NCBI RefSeq assembly: GCF_029633865.1
Contig: NC_079217.1
Span: forward strand, 57,726,973-57,790,972
DNA: 64,000 nt
Direction: 5' to 3'
Source: Lampris incognitus
Taxonomy: Eukaryota > Chordata > Actinopteri > Lampriformes > Lampridae
The notes beneath the pieces were generated by a model. The model saw only the letters and a program-made list of their open reading frames with translations. It had not been told where the DNA came from and made no database searches. Of this stretch, positions 1-10,048 are shown piece after piece (positions within the stretch are counted from its first letter, which is position 1; every line of letters begins with the position of its first letter). The translations under genes and the position numbers were made by a program.

Positions 1-122
1 CAGACACATCCAGCTGTGTTTGTAGGGCCATCCGACCAAGCCGGGGGTAACACGGGGATTCGAACCGCCAATCCCCATTTGGCATGCAACGGAAGTGACT
101 GACACGCCACCCGGACGCCCGT
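1..122 (-). repeat. SINE family A, 5' head fragment
   Basis: tRNA-derived SINE reading on the minus strand; only the tRNA-like head is inside the window. The B box shows as its complement (gggattcgaacc) near 57-68, and the 5' end of the element is the GGGCGTCCGGGTGGCG motif complementary to about 105-121. The same head recurs at about 16560-16616, 22115-22135, 25860-25945, 31320-31418, 31553-31690 and 41860-41944, which defines the family. The repeat is seen directly; the family name is not assigned. Confidence 0.8.
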
Positions 123-171
123 TTCTGTTCTAAATACGCTTTTATTAAAATGACTTAATAGTTCGCAGTTC

Positions 172-565
172 ATGCAATTGCAAAAGGAAATTCACCCTAG
201 TCGGAAGCTAATTGAGTTAGAGAGAGGTACTGATTCAAGATGGAGCTCCAAGTCAGGATCTGTAAGTAAAACACTTCAGCAACTTATCGTGATATTAGAG
301 AGTCTGGCTGAGTTTTCAGAAGAACGTGGAGAGACGTTAAAAGCGGAATCCCTGTTACAGCAAATATAGACAAAGAAGTTTGATCTTTTTGCTTGTGATA
401 TTTGGCAAACTATTTGACACCAGTGACAATGCAACAGAAGGACTACATAGTTCTACCTTATGTGTCTCAGACTGCATTGATCTGATAGAAATTCTAAAAA
501 AAATTGTTTCCAAGTTCAGAGGGAATACAGATGGTGATTTTGATAAGGTGTTCAATTGATGAGTT
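172..565 (+). pseudogene. hAT-like (ZMYM1/TTF type) transposase fragment
   Basis: A 65-residue open stretch at 172-369 contains a TDSRWSSKSGSV-type motif followed by a helical segment. This resembles the CxTRWxSR region of ZMYM1-like hAT transposases. After a stop near 367 the similarity continues through KKFDLFACDIWQT and then, after a shift of frame near 395-405, through a segment ending EILKKIVSKFRG and DFDKVFN at about 558. The order matches the middle of the DUF4371/hAT core. No TIRs or C-terminal dimerisation domain are nearby, so this is an isolated decayed fragment. The homology is from memory of the family. Confidence 0.45.
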
Positions 566-2094
566 GATGAGCAAGAATGACATCAGTGATTGGGGTGTCA
601 CTTCCTCATGATAGAGAAACAGGCCGGTGGGTGAGACTGTGTGACACTGTGGTGACCACTTCTTTGGGATAAACCTAAAGAATAGGAAGCAACACCGATC
701 TAAGGCAAATGTGGAACGCTATTCTTTATAGACAGATAATGGAGCTGAACTGAACGTTTCAGGAAGAGGCTTATGGAATCATGCGAGTCGCGGCCTCATT
801 ACCGCCTGGGTCTGTGTCAATGGGTGAACCTGAGCTGCTGAGGAGCTCGAGCGAGCGGTTTAGCATATTCATCGCAGAAGCTGAATACTCAGTTGTCATA
901 CAACAGATGAGACGCGAAATGGAGGCGGGACAAAACTATCCGACAACGGTCCAGGAAAGATTTTCCCCAACGTCAGCGTACGGCAAAGGGTTATTATAAC
1001 CCTACCCATGACATCATGTACAGTGGAGAGACTTTTTCCAATGACAAATCAGATAAACACAAGACTGAGTGCCTCAAAGTCAACACCTCGCCTGAACAAC
1101 TTCACCTTTTAGTCTTTTGAAGGGGAACTGTCAGACTAATTGGACTACGATGAAATCATATCTATCTTCAACAGTACGCCCCGACGTCTACACCTCATTC
1201 TGTAGGCCTTATTATGAATTTTATATGACCCCAGGAAGACATCAACGATCCCAATTCTGATTCTAACCTTAAACCTGAACCCAAATCTTACACCTAATGT
1301 AGACCCTAACAGAAGTGAGGACTGGACAAAATGTACTCACGCTGATGGTTAAACTCTCAAAATGGTCCTCACATATTAAATATAACAAGAATACACACAC
1401 ATAGACACACGTGTGCACGCAATGATCACAGACAATGTATTCTGTCTCCATCATTCAGTTCTGGGATTGCCAATTACTTCTTTTCTTGCCTACCTCAGCT
1501 GTAAAGTATACCGAGCTGAAAAATTCCAACAGAAACGTCTTCAGCTTGTTCACACAACAGCCCTGTGACCGTCGCCAGCAAGGAGTGCTTGATTTGTAGC
1601 AGTCCTCTTCTGGGGAAGCCCGTCACAGCACGGCTCTTCATGCCATCCGCCGGCCTCATGGCAGCTCCCTTTGAAGCTGTGGAGCCCACTCATTCACATC
1701 AGCGAGATCAAGCAGCTTGCCCAGCTTTCATTTTGAGCGCAGCATGAGCCCCAAACCCTCCAGCTCCACTGGTCGCACCCGGGAAGATATCTCCGAGATA
1801 AAGGGACAGTCCACTTCACGAGGAGATGCATAATTTAAAGGCTGACCAAAGTATCTGAAACGGCTAATGAGCACAGCGGAGCGGAGAGTTGATTTATAAA
1901 GACAGGTGTTTTGGGGAAAAGTGTAACGGGAACTTCGGTCAAACTGCAGTTAAAGTCATCACATCACCCTTCTGTCTCTACACATTTGGAACCAGCACCG
2001 TGTCAAAGGGAAATTTCGCCACTATTAATGAGAGAGTCCACTAACTGCTGGTGGTCTAACTAGTCTTTTAAAACTGTAACGTTACACACAGCCG
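566..2094. other. no recognisable gene
   Basis: Short open frames at 781-999 (+), 1495-1689 (-) and 1565-1747 (+) have no recognisable domain, splice context or codon signal. A short CA-rich patch lies at about 1390-1420. I see no RNA gene or complete mobile element. Confidence 0.4.
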
Positions 2095-2345
2095 GTGTGG
2101 GAAGATGGCGACGCGAATTCAAGTACGCAGTGGCCTCACTCTGTACGGTCGATGCAGTGTCTTTGTCCACGACTGTGTCTAAAGTTTTGTCTTCGTTTGT
2201 TGGCTGGGAGACCTGGCGCTGGATCGGCTGCGAGAGCTTTGTCTGCTGCGCTGTGGCCCTGGGACGGCAGCCTTCTCCGGAGCTGCACCCGAGGAGGTAA
2301 CACTGAGGCCGGTCTGACAGGAAGCAGAAGCGGGGCAGGCTAAGC
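2095..2345 (+). other. GC-rich block starting with an AAGATGGCG motif
   Basis: About 250 bp that is clearly richer in G+C and CpG than its surroundings. It begins GGGAAGATGGCGACGCG. The AAGATGGC core is a YY1-type site typical of the 5' ends of non-LTR retrotransposons and of some gene promoters. Two overlapping frames are open but show no domain. It could be the 5' UTR of an unidentified LINE or a decayed promoter or first exon; no downstream ORF supports either. Confidence 0.3.
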
Positions 2346-2978
2346 TAATTGCTAGCCGATGAGGAGCAGCAGTTCCGATAACACCGAGGGTGGTCTGGTG
2401 GCGGTCTCACCTGTCGTTGACTGTGGGGTTTTTGATGAAGCTATTCCTGGAGTAGCTTTATTGGCAGCTGATGATTGCTTATGGCATGAAACAGGCTTGT
2501 ACTGTCTCATAAAGAATTTACTTGACTCACTGGATTTTATATATATCCTGTGATGTTGAATGAATTGGACTTGATATAAAACAATCTATTTCTCAAGATA
2601 TTTCCATCCGCCTCTTTTTGTCCAATTATCCATCCATCCAACCATCCATCCATCTAATATTTTTAACATTATTGAATCATGGGCAGGGGCAAATTTCTAA
2701 TGAAAAGACTTATGACAGCAGTTGTTGAAGCAGTCTTATTAATTCAAACCTGGAGGGAGCAGTCATGTGTTGAAATAGTGACAGGAGACTAATTAACAAG
2801 TCTTCACATGTCACACATTAACAGGAAGTATAATCATGGGCTTCGCTGAGAGATGTTCGTGTTGCATCAGGGGAGTGGCACATCAAAGTAAAAATCTTAC
2901 ATCAAGAGTACAACCTTAATTTTGTCAAAAATAAAAAGATAAATCACGTAATTAATTATTATTATCATTATTATTTCA
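2346..2978. other. no recognisable gene; short CCAT-rich patch
   Basis: Only a short imperfect CCAT/ATCC run at about 2621-2658 stands out. The rest is A+T-rich with no feature I can support. Confidence 0.4.
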
Positions 2979-3026
2979 TTATCCAAACCGCTCATCCTGC
3001 TCTCAGGGTCGCGGGGATGCTGGAGG
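2979..3026 (-). repeat. SINE family B tail fragment
   Basis: The stretch from attatccaaaccgctcat to ggggatgctggag matches the 3' part of the SINE-B copies at 10874-11204, 42664-43057 and 47056-47511. Only about 48 bp remain. Confidence 0.7.
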
Positions 3027-3039
3027 TTTAAAACAATAT

Positions 3040-3700
3040 AAAGAAATTATTTAAAATGACTACTCTCAGCATTTAACAGCCTGATAGCAGAAGGAATGAA
3101 GGACCTAGAATAGCGATTCGTTTTCCTAGGGGGAGCTTTTTAGCGCCGGCCTGAGGGCATTACAGTGAATTCACGGGACAAGACGTGGTCAGATTGGCTA
3201 GTAATTCCTTTTGCTTTCTAGGCCACACTTTTCTCCCAGAGGGATCACAACTCTCTCTGTTGGACTCCGATTATCTTGGAGCAGACCTTAACCATACTGT
3301 TTAGGCTATTCCTGTCCTTCACAGTCACCCCGTTAAACCAACAAATAAAGGAAAAAGTTAAAAGACTTTCAATAAATGACTGCTAAAAAATACATAAGAT
3401 GGTGTTACAGACATTAAAGGAGTTTAGCTTCCACATTAAGTGAATTCTTTGTTGCCCATGCTTGATAATTAAATCTGTGTTCACATCAAACTTGAGTTGG
3501 GAGTCGAACACGGTTCCCAAGTATTTATAAGTGTCAACAATTAGAACATCCTCGCCATGTATAGTGCTAGCTTTAGTGAAAGCACTGTTCTTCCTAAAAT
3601 CAATGACAAGTTCCTTAGTAGTTCACACATTAAGGTCAAGGAAGTTATCGCGGCACCAATCAACAAAGGTAGGTAGGGCAGAGGAAGATGCAGAGAACAG
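3040..3700 (-). pseudogene. CR1/L2-like LINE reverse transcriptase, C-terminal remnant
   Basis: Minus-strand translation with frame changes gives the usual end of a LINE RT: a VIDFRK motif, then YKYLGT at about 3520-3545, a basic helical region, an F-x-C-W-x-N-G-V-T-V-K-x-R motif at about 3320-3350, and an LPSGRR-like motif followed by FIPSAIRLLN at about 3070-3165. This order is characteristic of the RT C-terminus of fish L2/CR1-type elements. Several stops and frameshifts interrupt it, and upstream palm motifs are missing, so it is a dead 5'-truncated copy. Confidence 0.6.
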
Positions 3701-3778
3701 GAAGAGATGGAAACAGATGATCTGCTGTGGTGCCCCCTAACGGGAGCAGCCGAAAGTAGTATTAGTAGTAGTAGTATA
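3701..3778 (+). repeat. 3' tail of a non-LTR element or SINE
   Basis: The motif ctgctgtggtgccccctaac followed by gggagcagccgaaag runs into an (AGT)n-like tail. This is a common end of fish retroposons. Only the tail is present and no head is attached. Confidence 0.45.
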
Positions 3779-4033
3779 GATCTGTAGATGGGCTGTTTGT
3801 TAGATAAATATTGTTTTATGAACTTTTATTGAATAGATTTAAGGGTTTGGGGGTTGTCATCACATCAAATACTCTATCATACATTTACTCTCGCTCTGTG
3901 CCAGTGTACAGACTGATGATTTGTTTCATAGTGTCTTCGAACATTAAAATCTTTCATGACCGCAACAGATTCCTTGCAAATCAAACAATCACACTTCCCT
4001 TTGACTTCTGTGAAAAAGTATTAATTTTACCAC

Positions 4034-4454
4034 CAGTGGCGGTTCTAAGGGGGGGGGTAAGGGTGGGCCAGTGCCCCCTTAATATTAAGCCTGGACCCTC
4101 CTCTGGCCCCCTAACTGTGGCGAATATTTTCGTAAGGCAGAAAAAAATAATAAATATGGAACCAGAAAATAAATTATGTTGTATAATCGAACCATTTAGG
4201 TGATGGACCAACTGGATTTTCGCGCTGACTGAGACCGACTTCATGGGCAGTGATAAATAAATGTACATTAACACTGCATGAGTATTCATGTGTTTATTGT
4301 GATATGTCTATCGTTTTGTCTTTTGGAGAACCAAACCTAGGGGTGGTGGTGGTATGTAACAGTTGTGCTTAATATAGCTGGTACCCCTAACATCATATGT
4401 TGCCCTAGCCTGCCCCCCCTCCACCCCATTTGAAATGGTCTAGAACTGCCACTG
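4034..4454. mobile_element. hAT MITE, 421 bp, with 8-bp target duplication
   Basis: The terminal inverted repeats are CAGTGGCGGTTCTA on the left and, complemented, CAGTGGCAGTTCTA on the right (13 of 14 match). The flanks are tttaccac (4026-4033) and tttcccac (4455-4462), an 8-bp target duplication with one mismatch, as expected for hAT. The interior has G-runs near each end and no transposase. Two overlapping open frames crossing it are chance. Confidence 0.8.
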
Positions 4455-4520
4455 TTTCCCACGTGTCTAAAATTTTTGCCACTCCCTTGCTATATTCCGT
4501 CTCGGTTTCGCCATGTTAGA

Positions 4521-4899
4521 TCAGGGCTCCTTAAAGCTGAGCAGCCAGATCAGGGCCGCATGGTCCATCCGCAGGAGAAAGGCCTGGCCATAGAGATAGG
4601 GGCGAAAATGATTGAACGCCGCGACCTCTGCCAGGAGCTTGCGTCGTGTAACGCAGTAATTGCGTTCAGGGCAGCTCAAGACACGACTGTAGTAGGCCAC
4701 CACTCTCTCTCCCCCAGCAACCTCCTGAGACAGGACGGCCCCCAGCCCAACATTGCTGTGTCCACGATGAAGCAGCACTTAGGATCAGGAAGGGCCAGGA
4801 TGGGTGCAGTGATCAAGGCGGTGCGGAGCCGTGCAAAGGCGGCTGCACAGTTGTCATCCCAGTTGAATTCCCGTCCCTTCTCGGTGAGACGGTGTAAGG
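4521..4899 (-). pseudogene. gypsy-1 RNase H fragment
   Basis: Continues the polyprotein after the RT, beyond the MITE at 4900-5463. The connection region has TEKGREFNW and AFARLRTAL; then, in another frame, come DTAMLGWG or GLGAVLSQ, YYSRVLSCPERNY and LRMDHAALIWLLSF. These match the RNase H domain of gypsy pol, with the D of the DHxAL motif at about 4560. The shift between the two frames is at about 4760. The sequence leaves homology right after LLSFKEP at about 4521, marking the truncation point. Confidence 0.75.
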
Positions 4900-5463
4900 C
4901 AGTGGTTCTCAACCTTTTTGGGGTCCTGGACCCCCTGCGTATTTTTGATCTACCCTGAGGACCCCTCCACCTGATCTTGGGGGAGGGGGGTTGCAATTTG
5001 GTAGAAACAGTAGAAACTGCATTTTAAATTGCATTATAGCATTTATTCACTCTTTGGGGCAAAAATAAGAGCTTTCAGTTGTAACTTAGATATAGTTAAC
5101 AAAACAGAATTCTTATGCAGTAACTTTCAGATATATGTAACAAAACAGAATATGTATTCAGTAACTTTCAGATGTATGTACCAACAGAATGTTTATGCAG
5201 TAACTTTTAACAATGCAAACGGGAGCGAAATCTCTTACTAAAATACAATAAATTACACTTGTGAAACCGAAATAATTAGAGAAAAAAGTCCTGTTACCCT
5301 TTATAGTTTAGGTAGATAAAGGTCTCAGTCACATCTGAGTAAAATAATCCTATTTCTATAAATGTCATAGGATCTTTTTTTAAAGATATTTTATTTTCAC
5401 GGACCCCTTGCAATTACACCACGGACCACTAGGGGTCCGCGGACCCCCGGTTGAGAAGCACTG
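4900..5463. mobile_element. hAT (Charlie-like) MITE inside gypsy-1, perfect 8-bp target duplication
   Basis: The left end is CAGTGGTTCTCAACC and the right end complemented is CAGTGCTTCTCAACC-like. The flanks gtgtaagg (4892-4899) and gtgtaagg (5464-5471) are identical, an exact 8-bp hAT target duplication. The interior is non-coding and A+T-rich, with tandem-like copies of a motif containing gcagtaactttcagat at about 5115-5210. It split gypsy-1 between RT and RNase H, so it arrived after gypsy-1. Confidence 0.9.
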
Positions 5464-6264
5464 GTGTAAGGGACTGACAATGGAGGTAAAATTGTGGACA
5501 ATACGTCGGTGGTAGAAGACGAGCCCCGTGAAGCTGCGCACCTCGCTGATGTTTTGCGGAACTGGCCATTTCTCGACCGCCTCCACCTTAGTAGGATTAG
5601 GGGCCACGCCCTCTGCCCCCACCACATGGCCCAAAAACTTGGTCTCATGTCGAAGGAGGTTGCATTTCTTGGGGTGCAGGCGCAGGCCCGCCCCCCGAAT
5701 GGCTTGGAAGATCTGACGGAGGTTCTCTAGGGCCAGCTCGAAGTCACTGGCGTGAACCAGAAGGTCATCAAGGTAAACCACGCACCGGTTGTAGGGAATG
5801 TGAGCCAGCACCCTCTCCATTAGTCTCTCGAAAGTGGCGGGGGCATTGCAGAGACCAAAGGGCATCACACGAAACTGCCAAAGTCCCTGGCCGATGGTGA
5901 AGGTCGTCTTGGGTCTGGCTTCTGGTGCCAGCTCCACCTGCCAGTAACCGCTCCGTAGGTCAAGTGAGCTGAACCACTGTGACCCTGCGATGTGGTCCAG
6001 AGCATCGTCAATACGGGGCAAGGGGTAGGAGTCCTTACGAGTTGCATTGTTCAGCTGACAAAAGTCCACACAGAACCTCCAGGTGTCATCCTTCTTTTTG
6101 GCCAGGATGGCAGGGGCGGCCCAAGGGCTGTTGGATGGCTCTATCACTCCGGCTGCAGCCATCTCTAGAATCATCCGCTCTGCAGCTTCACGCTTGGCAA
6201 GCGCTAACCGGTAGGGTCGCAGTCTAATGGGCAGGGTTGTGCCACTGTGTATTGTGTGCTGCAC
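5464..6264 (-). pseudogene. gypsy-1 reverse transcriptase
   Basis: The open frame runs without a break for about 265 residues. It shows ALAKREAAERMI, GVIEPSNSPWAAP, the palm motif DDTWRFCVDF (about 6060-6090), YPLPRIDDAL, FSSLDLRSGYWQ with the first catalytic Asp (about 5950), FRVMPFGLCNAPATF (about 5850) and the YLDD catalytic box (about 5770). FLGHVV and the thumb follow. Length and motif order match a full Ty3/gypsy RT. The frame beyond 5464 reads into the MITE and is not real. As an isolated domain it has no start of its own; it was part of a polyprotein. Confidence 0.88.
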
Positions 6265-6285
6265 CAGGTTGGACTGGGTGCACTC

Positions 6286-6947
6286 CTACTCGCATGCAGC
6301 GCAAATCTCAGCGAACTGTTGGAGCAGGTCTCTCAGTTGTTGGCTCTGCTGAGGGTCCAGCCCTTCACTGCTCCACTGATACAGATCCTGGATGGTGGCA
6401 ACAGTGTCTGGTGAGGGTGTCTGAGGAATGGTAGCCTCAATGGGGGTCGTCGTCATTGCCGGTGGGCCGGGCAGTGTCGTCACCACCTCGGGTGGCAGTG
6501 GTGGTGACAGTGGGGGTGGGGGCAGTGGCGTGGTGACAGGTGGAGTTGGCTGGATGTGGATACGTCCCACCTTTCTCTCTGGACGGCGCCGGAGGGCCAG
6601 GGTCTCTGTGCCGAGGTGAATGGCATTACTCGACACACTGACCAGAGCCCCCCAGCAAGTCAGCAAGTCAGCAAGTCCAGCCCGATGAGGCAGGGGTCTT
6701 GTATTTCAGCCAACCAAAACTTGTGGGTGGCTGCAGCTTTGCCTGCCTGCACCTGTAGTGCTCTCTTCCCCAGCATGCCGGTTGGTTCACCGGTCACAGT
6801 TCTGATTTTACAGGTGGTGGGCCTCCACTCTGTCTCTTGCAGCAACCCTGGACGCACAATGGAGATGGTGGACCCTGTGTCCACAAGAGCCCAGCAGCGT
6901 TGTCCACCAATGGAGCTACAGAGGTAGAGGCCGTGTGCGTGGCCCAC
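6286..6947 (-). pseudogene. gypsy-1 aspartic protease and linker
   Basis: At about 6860-6900 the minus strand encodes WALVDTGSTISIV, the DTGS active site of a retropepsin, followed by IGLDLLTC at the domain end (about 6660-6690). A frame change at about 6660 leads into a linker rich in Pro and Thr (about 6430-6560), and then the lead-in to RT. The protease domain itself appears uninterrupted. Confidence 0.8.
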
Positions 6948-6969
6948 TCTGCCGATCTGGGAAGACTTC

Positions 6970-8098
6970 TCAATGGGGGATATGGTCAGTTGGCTGGGTA
7001 GCAGTCTCCCCGCGGTGCCACCCCACTCTAGTTTTCCGAGCGGGGAGTGCTACGGTGTCGTGGTGCAGGGGCAGGGCAGTCACGGGCCCTGTGCCCCGCT
7101 TCACCACAGCGGTAGCATGGATCATTAGGCATCCAGGGTGTGAAGGGTGGTTGGCGTCGGCCTGGTTGCTTTCGGCTTGGTGACGGACGACCCTGGCAGA
7201 CGACCCCTCTTTCGATGTCTCCCTCATCTGTGTGGACCTCAACCTGATGCACTCGGGGTCTTGGTTGGTTGTGTGGGGCCATCACAGCCTCCACCCTCTC
7301 TGCCTCTTCCAACAGTCTTGAAGGTTGTAGGTGCCGTGATGCGGAGGTGCTCCGTCAACCTCTTGGGTGAGCCCCTGGATGAAGGCACTCAGGGCTAACT
7401 CGTCACAAGCTGCTGGATCAAAGGTGGGGTAGCCATGATGTGCAAAGAAGCGCAAGCGCATGTCTGCTGCATAGGTTCCCAGAGTCTCTCCCTTTTGGCG
7501 GCGCCGGCGGGCCAGTCGGTCTCGCATGTTGTCAGTAGAGACCCGTTGGCCAAAGCGTTGTTCTGAAGCAGCGGCCAGTGTCTCGTAATCCTGCTGTTCT
7601 GATGGCGTAAAGACGAGCAATACCTGCAGCGCATTCCCTTCGAGCGCCAGGGCAACATGAGCAGCAGTGTCTTGGGTACTCCACTGGTTGTGCCTTGCTG
7701 CCAGTTTTACTTGAGCTAGGTATGGCTCCAGGACCATGACACCAGCATTCCGTGGGAGCTTGAAGATCCTTGGGGATGGCAGCATCGCATTAGCAGGGGG
7801 TGCTGGGGCTGTAGTGACGTTGGTCAGCGAAGTGGTGACGGTGACCGGTGACGTAATGGCGGCGGCCGGCGGTGAGACGGCGGCAACCGGCGGACATGTG
7901 GTCGGGGATGATCTCAGAGTGGGCCGCGACCTCTCAGTGCCGGGCCCTGCAGGACGAGGAGCGCTGGCTCCGTCGGCTCTTCCTCCGCGGGACATCTTCT
8001 TCCGAACGTCGATGTTCTTCCCCCGGGAAAGTTCTGTTTCAAGACGCCCAGTGAGGTCCTCAATCTCACGGAGCTCCACGTCGAATTTTCTTCTTGAC
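6970..8098 (-). pseudogene. gypsy-1 gag with zinc knuckle
   Basis: The capsid-like part (about 7300-8098) begins near MSRRKFDVELREIEDL, which I favour as the start because it lies just inside the primer site; an upstream Met at 8181 lies in the LTR. It has an Ala/Pro/Thr-rich linker, then YLAQVKLAARHNQW and DPAACDELALSAFIQGL, typical of gypsy capsid. A frameshift at about 7300 moves into the nucleocapsid frame, which holds one CCHC knuckle, CYRCGEAGHRARDC, at about 7075-7118. Confidence 0.8.
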
Positions 8099-8130
8099 AT
8101 TGCCGTCTTGGGTTTGTGGGTATCGGCTGC

Positions 8131-8149
8131 GATCCCACTTGTGACACCA
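8131..8149 (-). other. gypsy-1 primer-binding site (tRNA-Leu-like)
   Basis: On the minus strand the LTR is followed, after 1 nt, by TGGTGTCACAAGTGGGATC. This is complementary, with one mismatch, to the 3' end of vertebrate tRNA-Leu, which ends in CCCACTCCTGACA plus CCA. The same site occurs in the miniature units at 57937-57953 and 58295-58312. Confidence 0.75.
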
Positions 8150-8150
8150 G

Positions 8151-8305
8151 TGCAGCGAATGCGGGGGGGGGGGGGGGGCAACCACAGGAACTGCCGCAGC
8201 CGGGACGCGAACCTGTATCTCTCGCACTACGGGAGAAATCGCTGACCGCTCGAATAAAGGACCCGACCCATTAGCAAACGTGTCCACTTATCCATGCACG
8301 TTACA
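8151..8305 (-). repeat. gypsy-1 LTR with tRNA-like Pol III boxes
   Basis: 155 bp, TGTAACGTGCATGG at its 5' end and CGCTGCA at its 3' end (minus strand). It is the same family as the LTRs at 57727-58470. It carries TATTCGAGCGG (8246-8256, 10 of 11 to the Pol III A box TRGYNNARNNG) and GGTTCGCGTCC (8203-8213, close to the B box GGTTCGANTCC), with 32 nt between. A run of G/C at 8162-8178 is a local expansion. It is the 5' LTR of gypsy-1 and is also abutted on its right by a polypurine-tract-like sequence (see 8306-8353). Confidence 0.8.
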
Positions 8306-8353
8306 CTACACCCCCTCCTTACGGAAAGCGCGTATCCCACTTCTGATACCAGT
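8306..8353 (-). repeat. miniature gypsy internal remnant: PPT and primer site fused
   Basis: Directly next to the LTR is a polypurine tract on the minus strand (GTAAGGAGGGGGTGTAG), which normally precedes a 3' LTR. Only about 20 nt further is a second tRNA-Leu-like primer site (TGGTATCAGAAGTGGGATA at about 8335-8353). The whole coding region between primer site and PPT is missing. The next sequence, from 8354 (tgtgacgagcgtag), should then be the end of another LTR, of a type not seen elsewhere in the window. Confidence 0.55.
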
Positions 8354-9181
8354 GTGACGAGCGTAGAAGTAGTGACAAGAATGACTTTTCAGACGGGAAT
8401 TTAAGAGAAATGCGACACAATACATGGATCTAATCTACCTGAACAACAATGTGGATCATGGTTTCAGTACCAAAGCTACACAACACAACAGTACGACAAC
8501 TATGATTACACCACACCAAATAGTAATCACATAATGGCATACAACCACATAAAACACTTATAAAACATTTAATAACAACTGAAAATCTGAACGCAGTGCC
8601 TGATGGGTAAAACAGGAGAGCACAATTCTAACGGGGTAGCCTCTTCGCTACAATACATTGTGGCACAGATGACAGCTATGACAGGCTGGCGCAACCCTTC
8701 TCATAATGCTCAGCGGAAAAATATTGACGAGAACAATCCTTCCATTTCCGTACAGCTAATCTTAGCTGATGACAACCTACAAACATCACATAAATACTAT
8801 TGATAATCCATGTGTAACCCACTCTTGGATAACACACGTCTGCTAGGTTCGTAAGGAGCAAGGACTAGAGCGCAACAACCACGCAACACAAGGGTTTAAA
8901 GTTAACTGCTCTTGGCAACTTTAGTTTGCAGTTAGAAAAAGTATGCAACGCATAAAACATACATACATTTACCGGTGTATGGAAAATAACAAACGGGCAC
9001 TTTAATAAAATAAAAATAAAGTAAAATGTCCTTTAGTGAATTTGCTCACAGTTCAAACTCTTTTATAGTTAGTCGGTCAAAGTGTTTTGTCAAAGTCAAT
9101 TCATTTAGATCAGATTGGCTTTGATCTGTCCAAGTTCAAACACAATAATCCGCGAGATCAAAAAGTATCGTTGGAGTGCGC
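8354..9181. other. unassigned; possible start of a second LTR type
   Basis: The position relative to the primer site at 8335-8353 suggests an LTR on the minus strand ending at 8354 (CTCGTCACA). A plausible LTR start on the minus strand is TGTTATCCAAGAGTGGG near 8834. There is no second copy in the window to confirm its limits. Otherwise no gene is evident. Confidence 0.3.
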
Positions 9182-9362
9182 TACTTTTAACGTGTGTTCG
9201 CGTTGGTACCAATCCAGGTGACTGGTACGATCCTACCATAAGGCAGATGGTCCATCTGCTGCTCAGTAGCCGTGTATTCTGGTTCTGGAATCAAGCTGGG
9301 TGGCTCGCCATCTACTGGAATCTTCACGGATTTTCTCCCTCGATAATTAAGACCTGACCTGC
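9182..9362 (-). other. candidate terminal coding exon, gene unknown
   Basis: On the minus strand an acceptor-like TTTTAAATGCAG is followed by about 59 codons ending in a TAA stop. The translation is protein-like and not of repeat origin: it includes KSVKIPVDGEPPSLIPEPEY, then QQMDHLPYGR and PVTWIGTN before the stop. I do not recognise the family. It may belong with the exons at 10049-10232 or be part of an unknown element. The phase (one leftover base at the acceptor) does not join directly to the exon at 10049-10123. Confidence 0.3.
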
Positions 9363-10048
9363 ATTTAAAACAGGCTTATAGTCTCTGTTTCTGATTTATG
9401 TCATGACTAATCTCCTTTCTGTATTTCTCTTATGTTTCTCTTTTGTTGTACAACATTATACTAGATTATAATATCAACTGAAGATTGCTGAATGCAATTA
9501 CTAGTATGAAAATTACTCTCTAGTGAAACTTCCAAATTCTCAAATTAAATTGCTGTAGAATTATTTTGATCTAACAAAATATATGCTTGGCATATTTTCA
9601 CACAATACACATAAACATGACATTGGAATTAAACTGCTTCAGCTTAACTATATTTCAACAAGAAATAAACACAAATATGTAATATATGGAGTAAATGATT
9701 AATAACTCCATACATACGTAGATACATTTCCGTTTTTTTCTCTTTAAGTAAAATTCACCATTTTACAATAAGACTTGCTCTTTAAGCATCAAAACATTTC
9801 CCTTTAATCATCCATCATTGGGCACACAATGGCTGTCACTGAAGCCAATAAGTAAATAGCATGTGCGTTGTGTCTTCTGCAGGATAAAATCGCTAACTGC
9901 AGACACCTGCGCTAAACATTTAATAGCCTGACGATAACAAAATACAAGTGCAGTTCAGTGTAATGTAAATTAAATATAACAATTTACCCACAGCACTATA
10001 GCGCTTAACATTAGCAACTAGCATGTCAACAGCCAAACGATATCTCAC
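9363..10048. other. A+T-rich, no firm feature
   Basis: No recognisable domain. On the minus strand at about 9800-9898 an acceptor-like AGCGCAG is followed by an open run of about 32 codons that could follow the exon at 10049-10123 in phase, ending in a stop. This is weak. Confidence 0.3.

Larger units (their letters stand above)
4518..8305 (-). mobile_element. gypsy-1: Ty3/gypsy LTR retrotransposon, 3'-truncated
   Basis: Minus-strand order from the 5' end: LTR (8151-8305), tRNA-Leu-like primer site (8131-8149), gag with CCHC knuckle, aspartic protease, reverse transcriptase and part of RNase H. The copy breaks off in RNase H at about 4518, so integrase and the 3' LTR are missing. A hAT MITE (4900-5463) sits between RT and RNase H. 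Coding parts are broken by a few frameshifts but are the best-preserved gypsy frames here apart from gypsy-4. Gag-PR-RT-RH order and a YLDD active site are standard for Ty3/gypsy. Confidence 0.9.

Noticed and set aside
781..1747. Small ORFs at 781-999 and 1565-1747
   Set aside because: No domain, splice context or start-site support.
3811..4289. Overlapping frames of 130 and 102 codons
   Set aside because: They run through the hAT MITE at 4034-4454 and change strand arbitrarily.
4476..4958. Plus-strand frame of 160 residues and similar frames at 5494-5730, 6556-6927, 7736-8245 and 62706-63392
   Set aside because: They are antisense to well-identified gypsy pol and gag domains.
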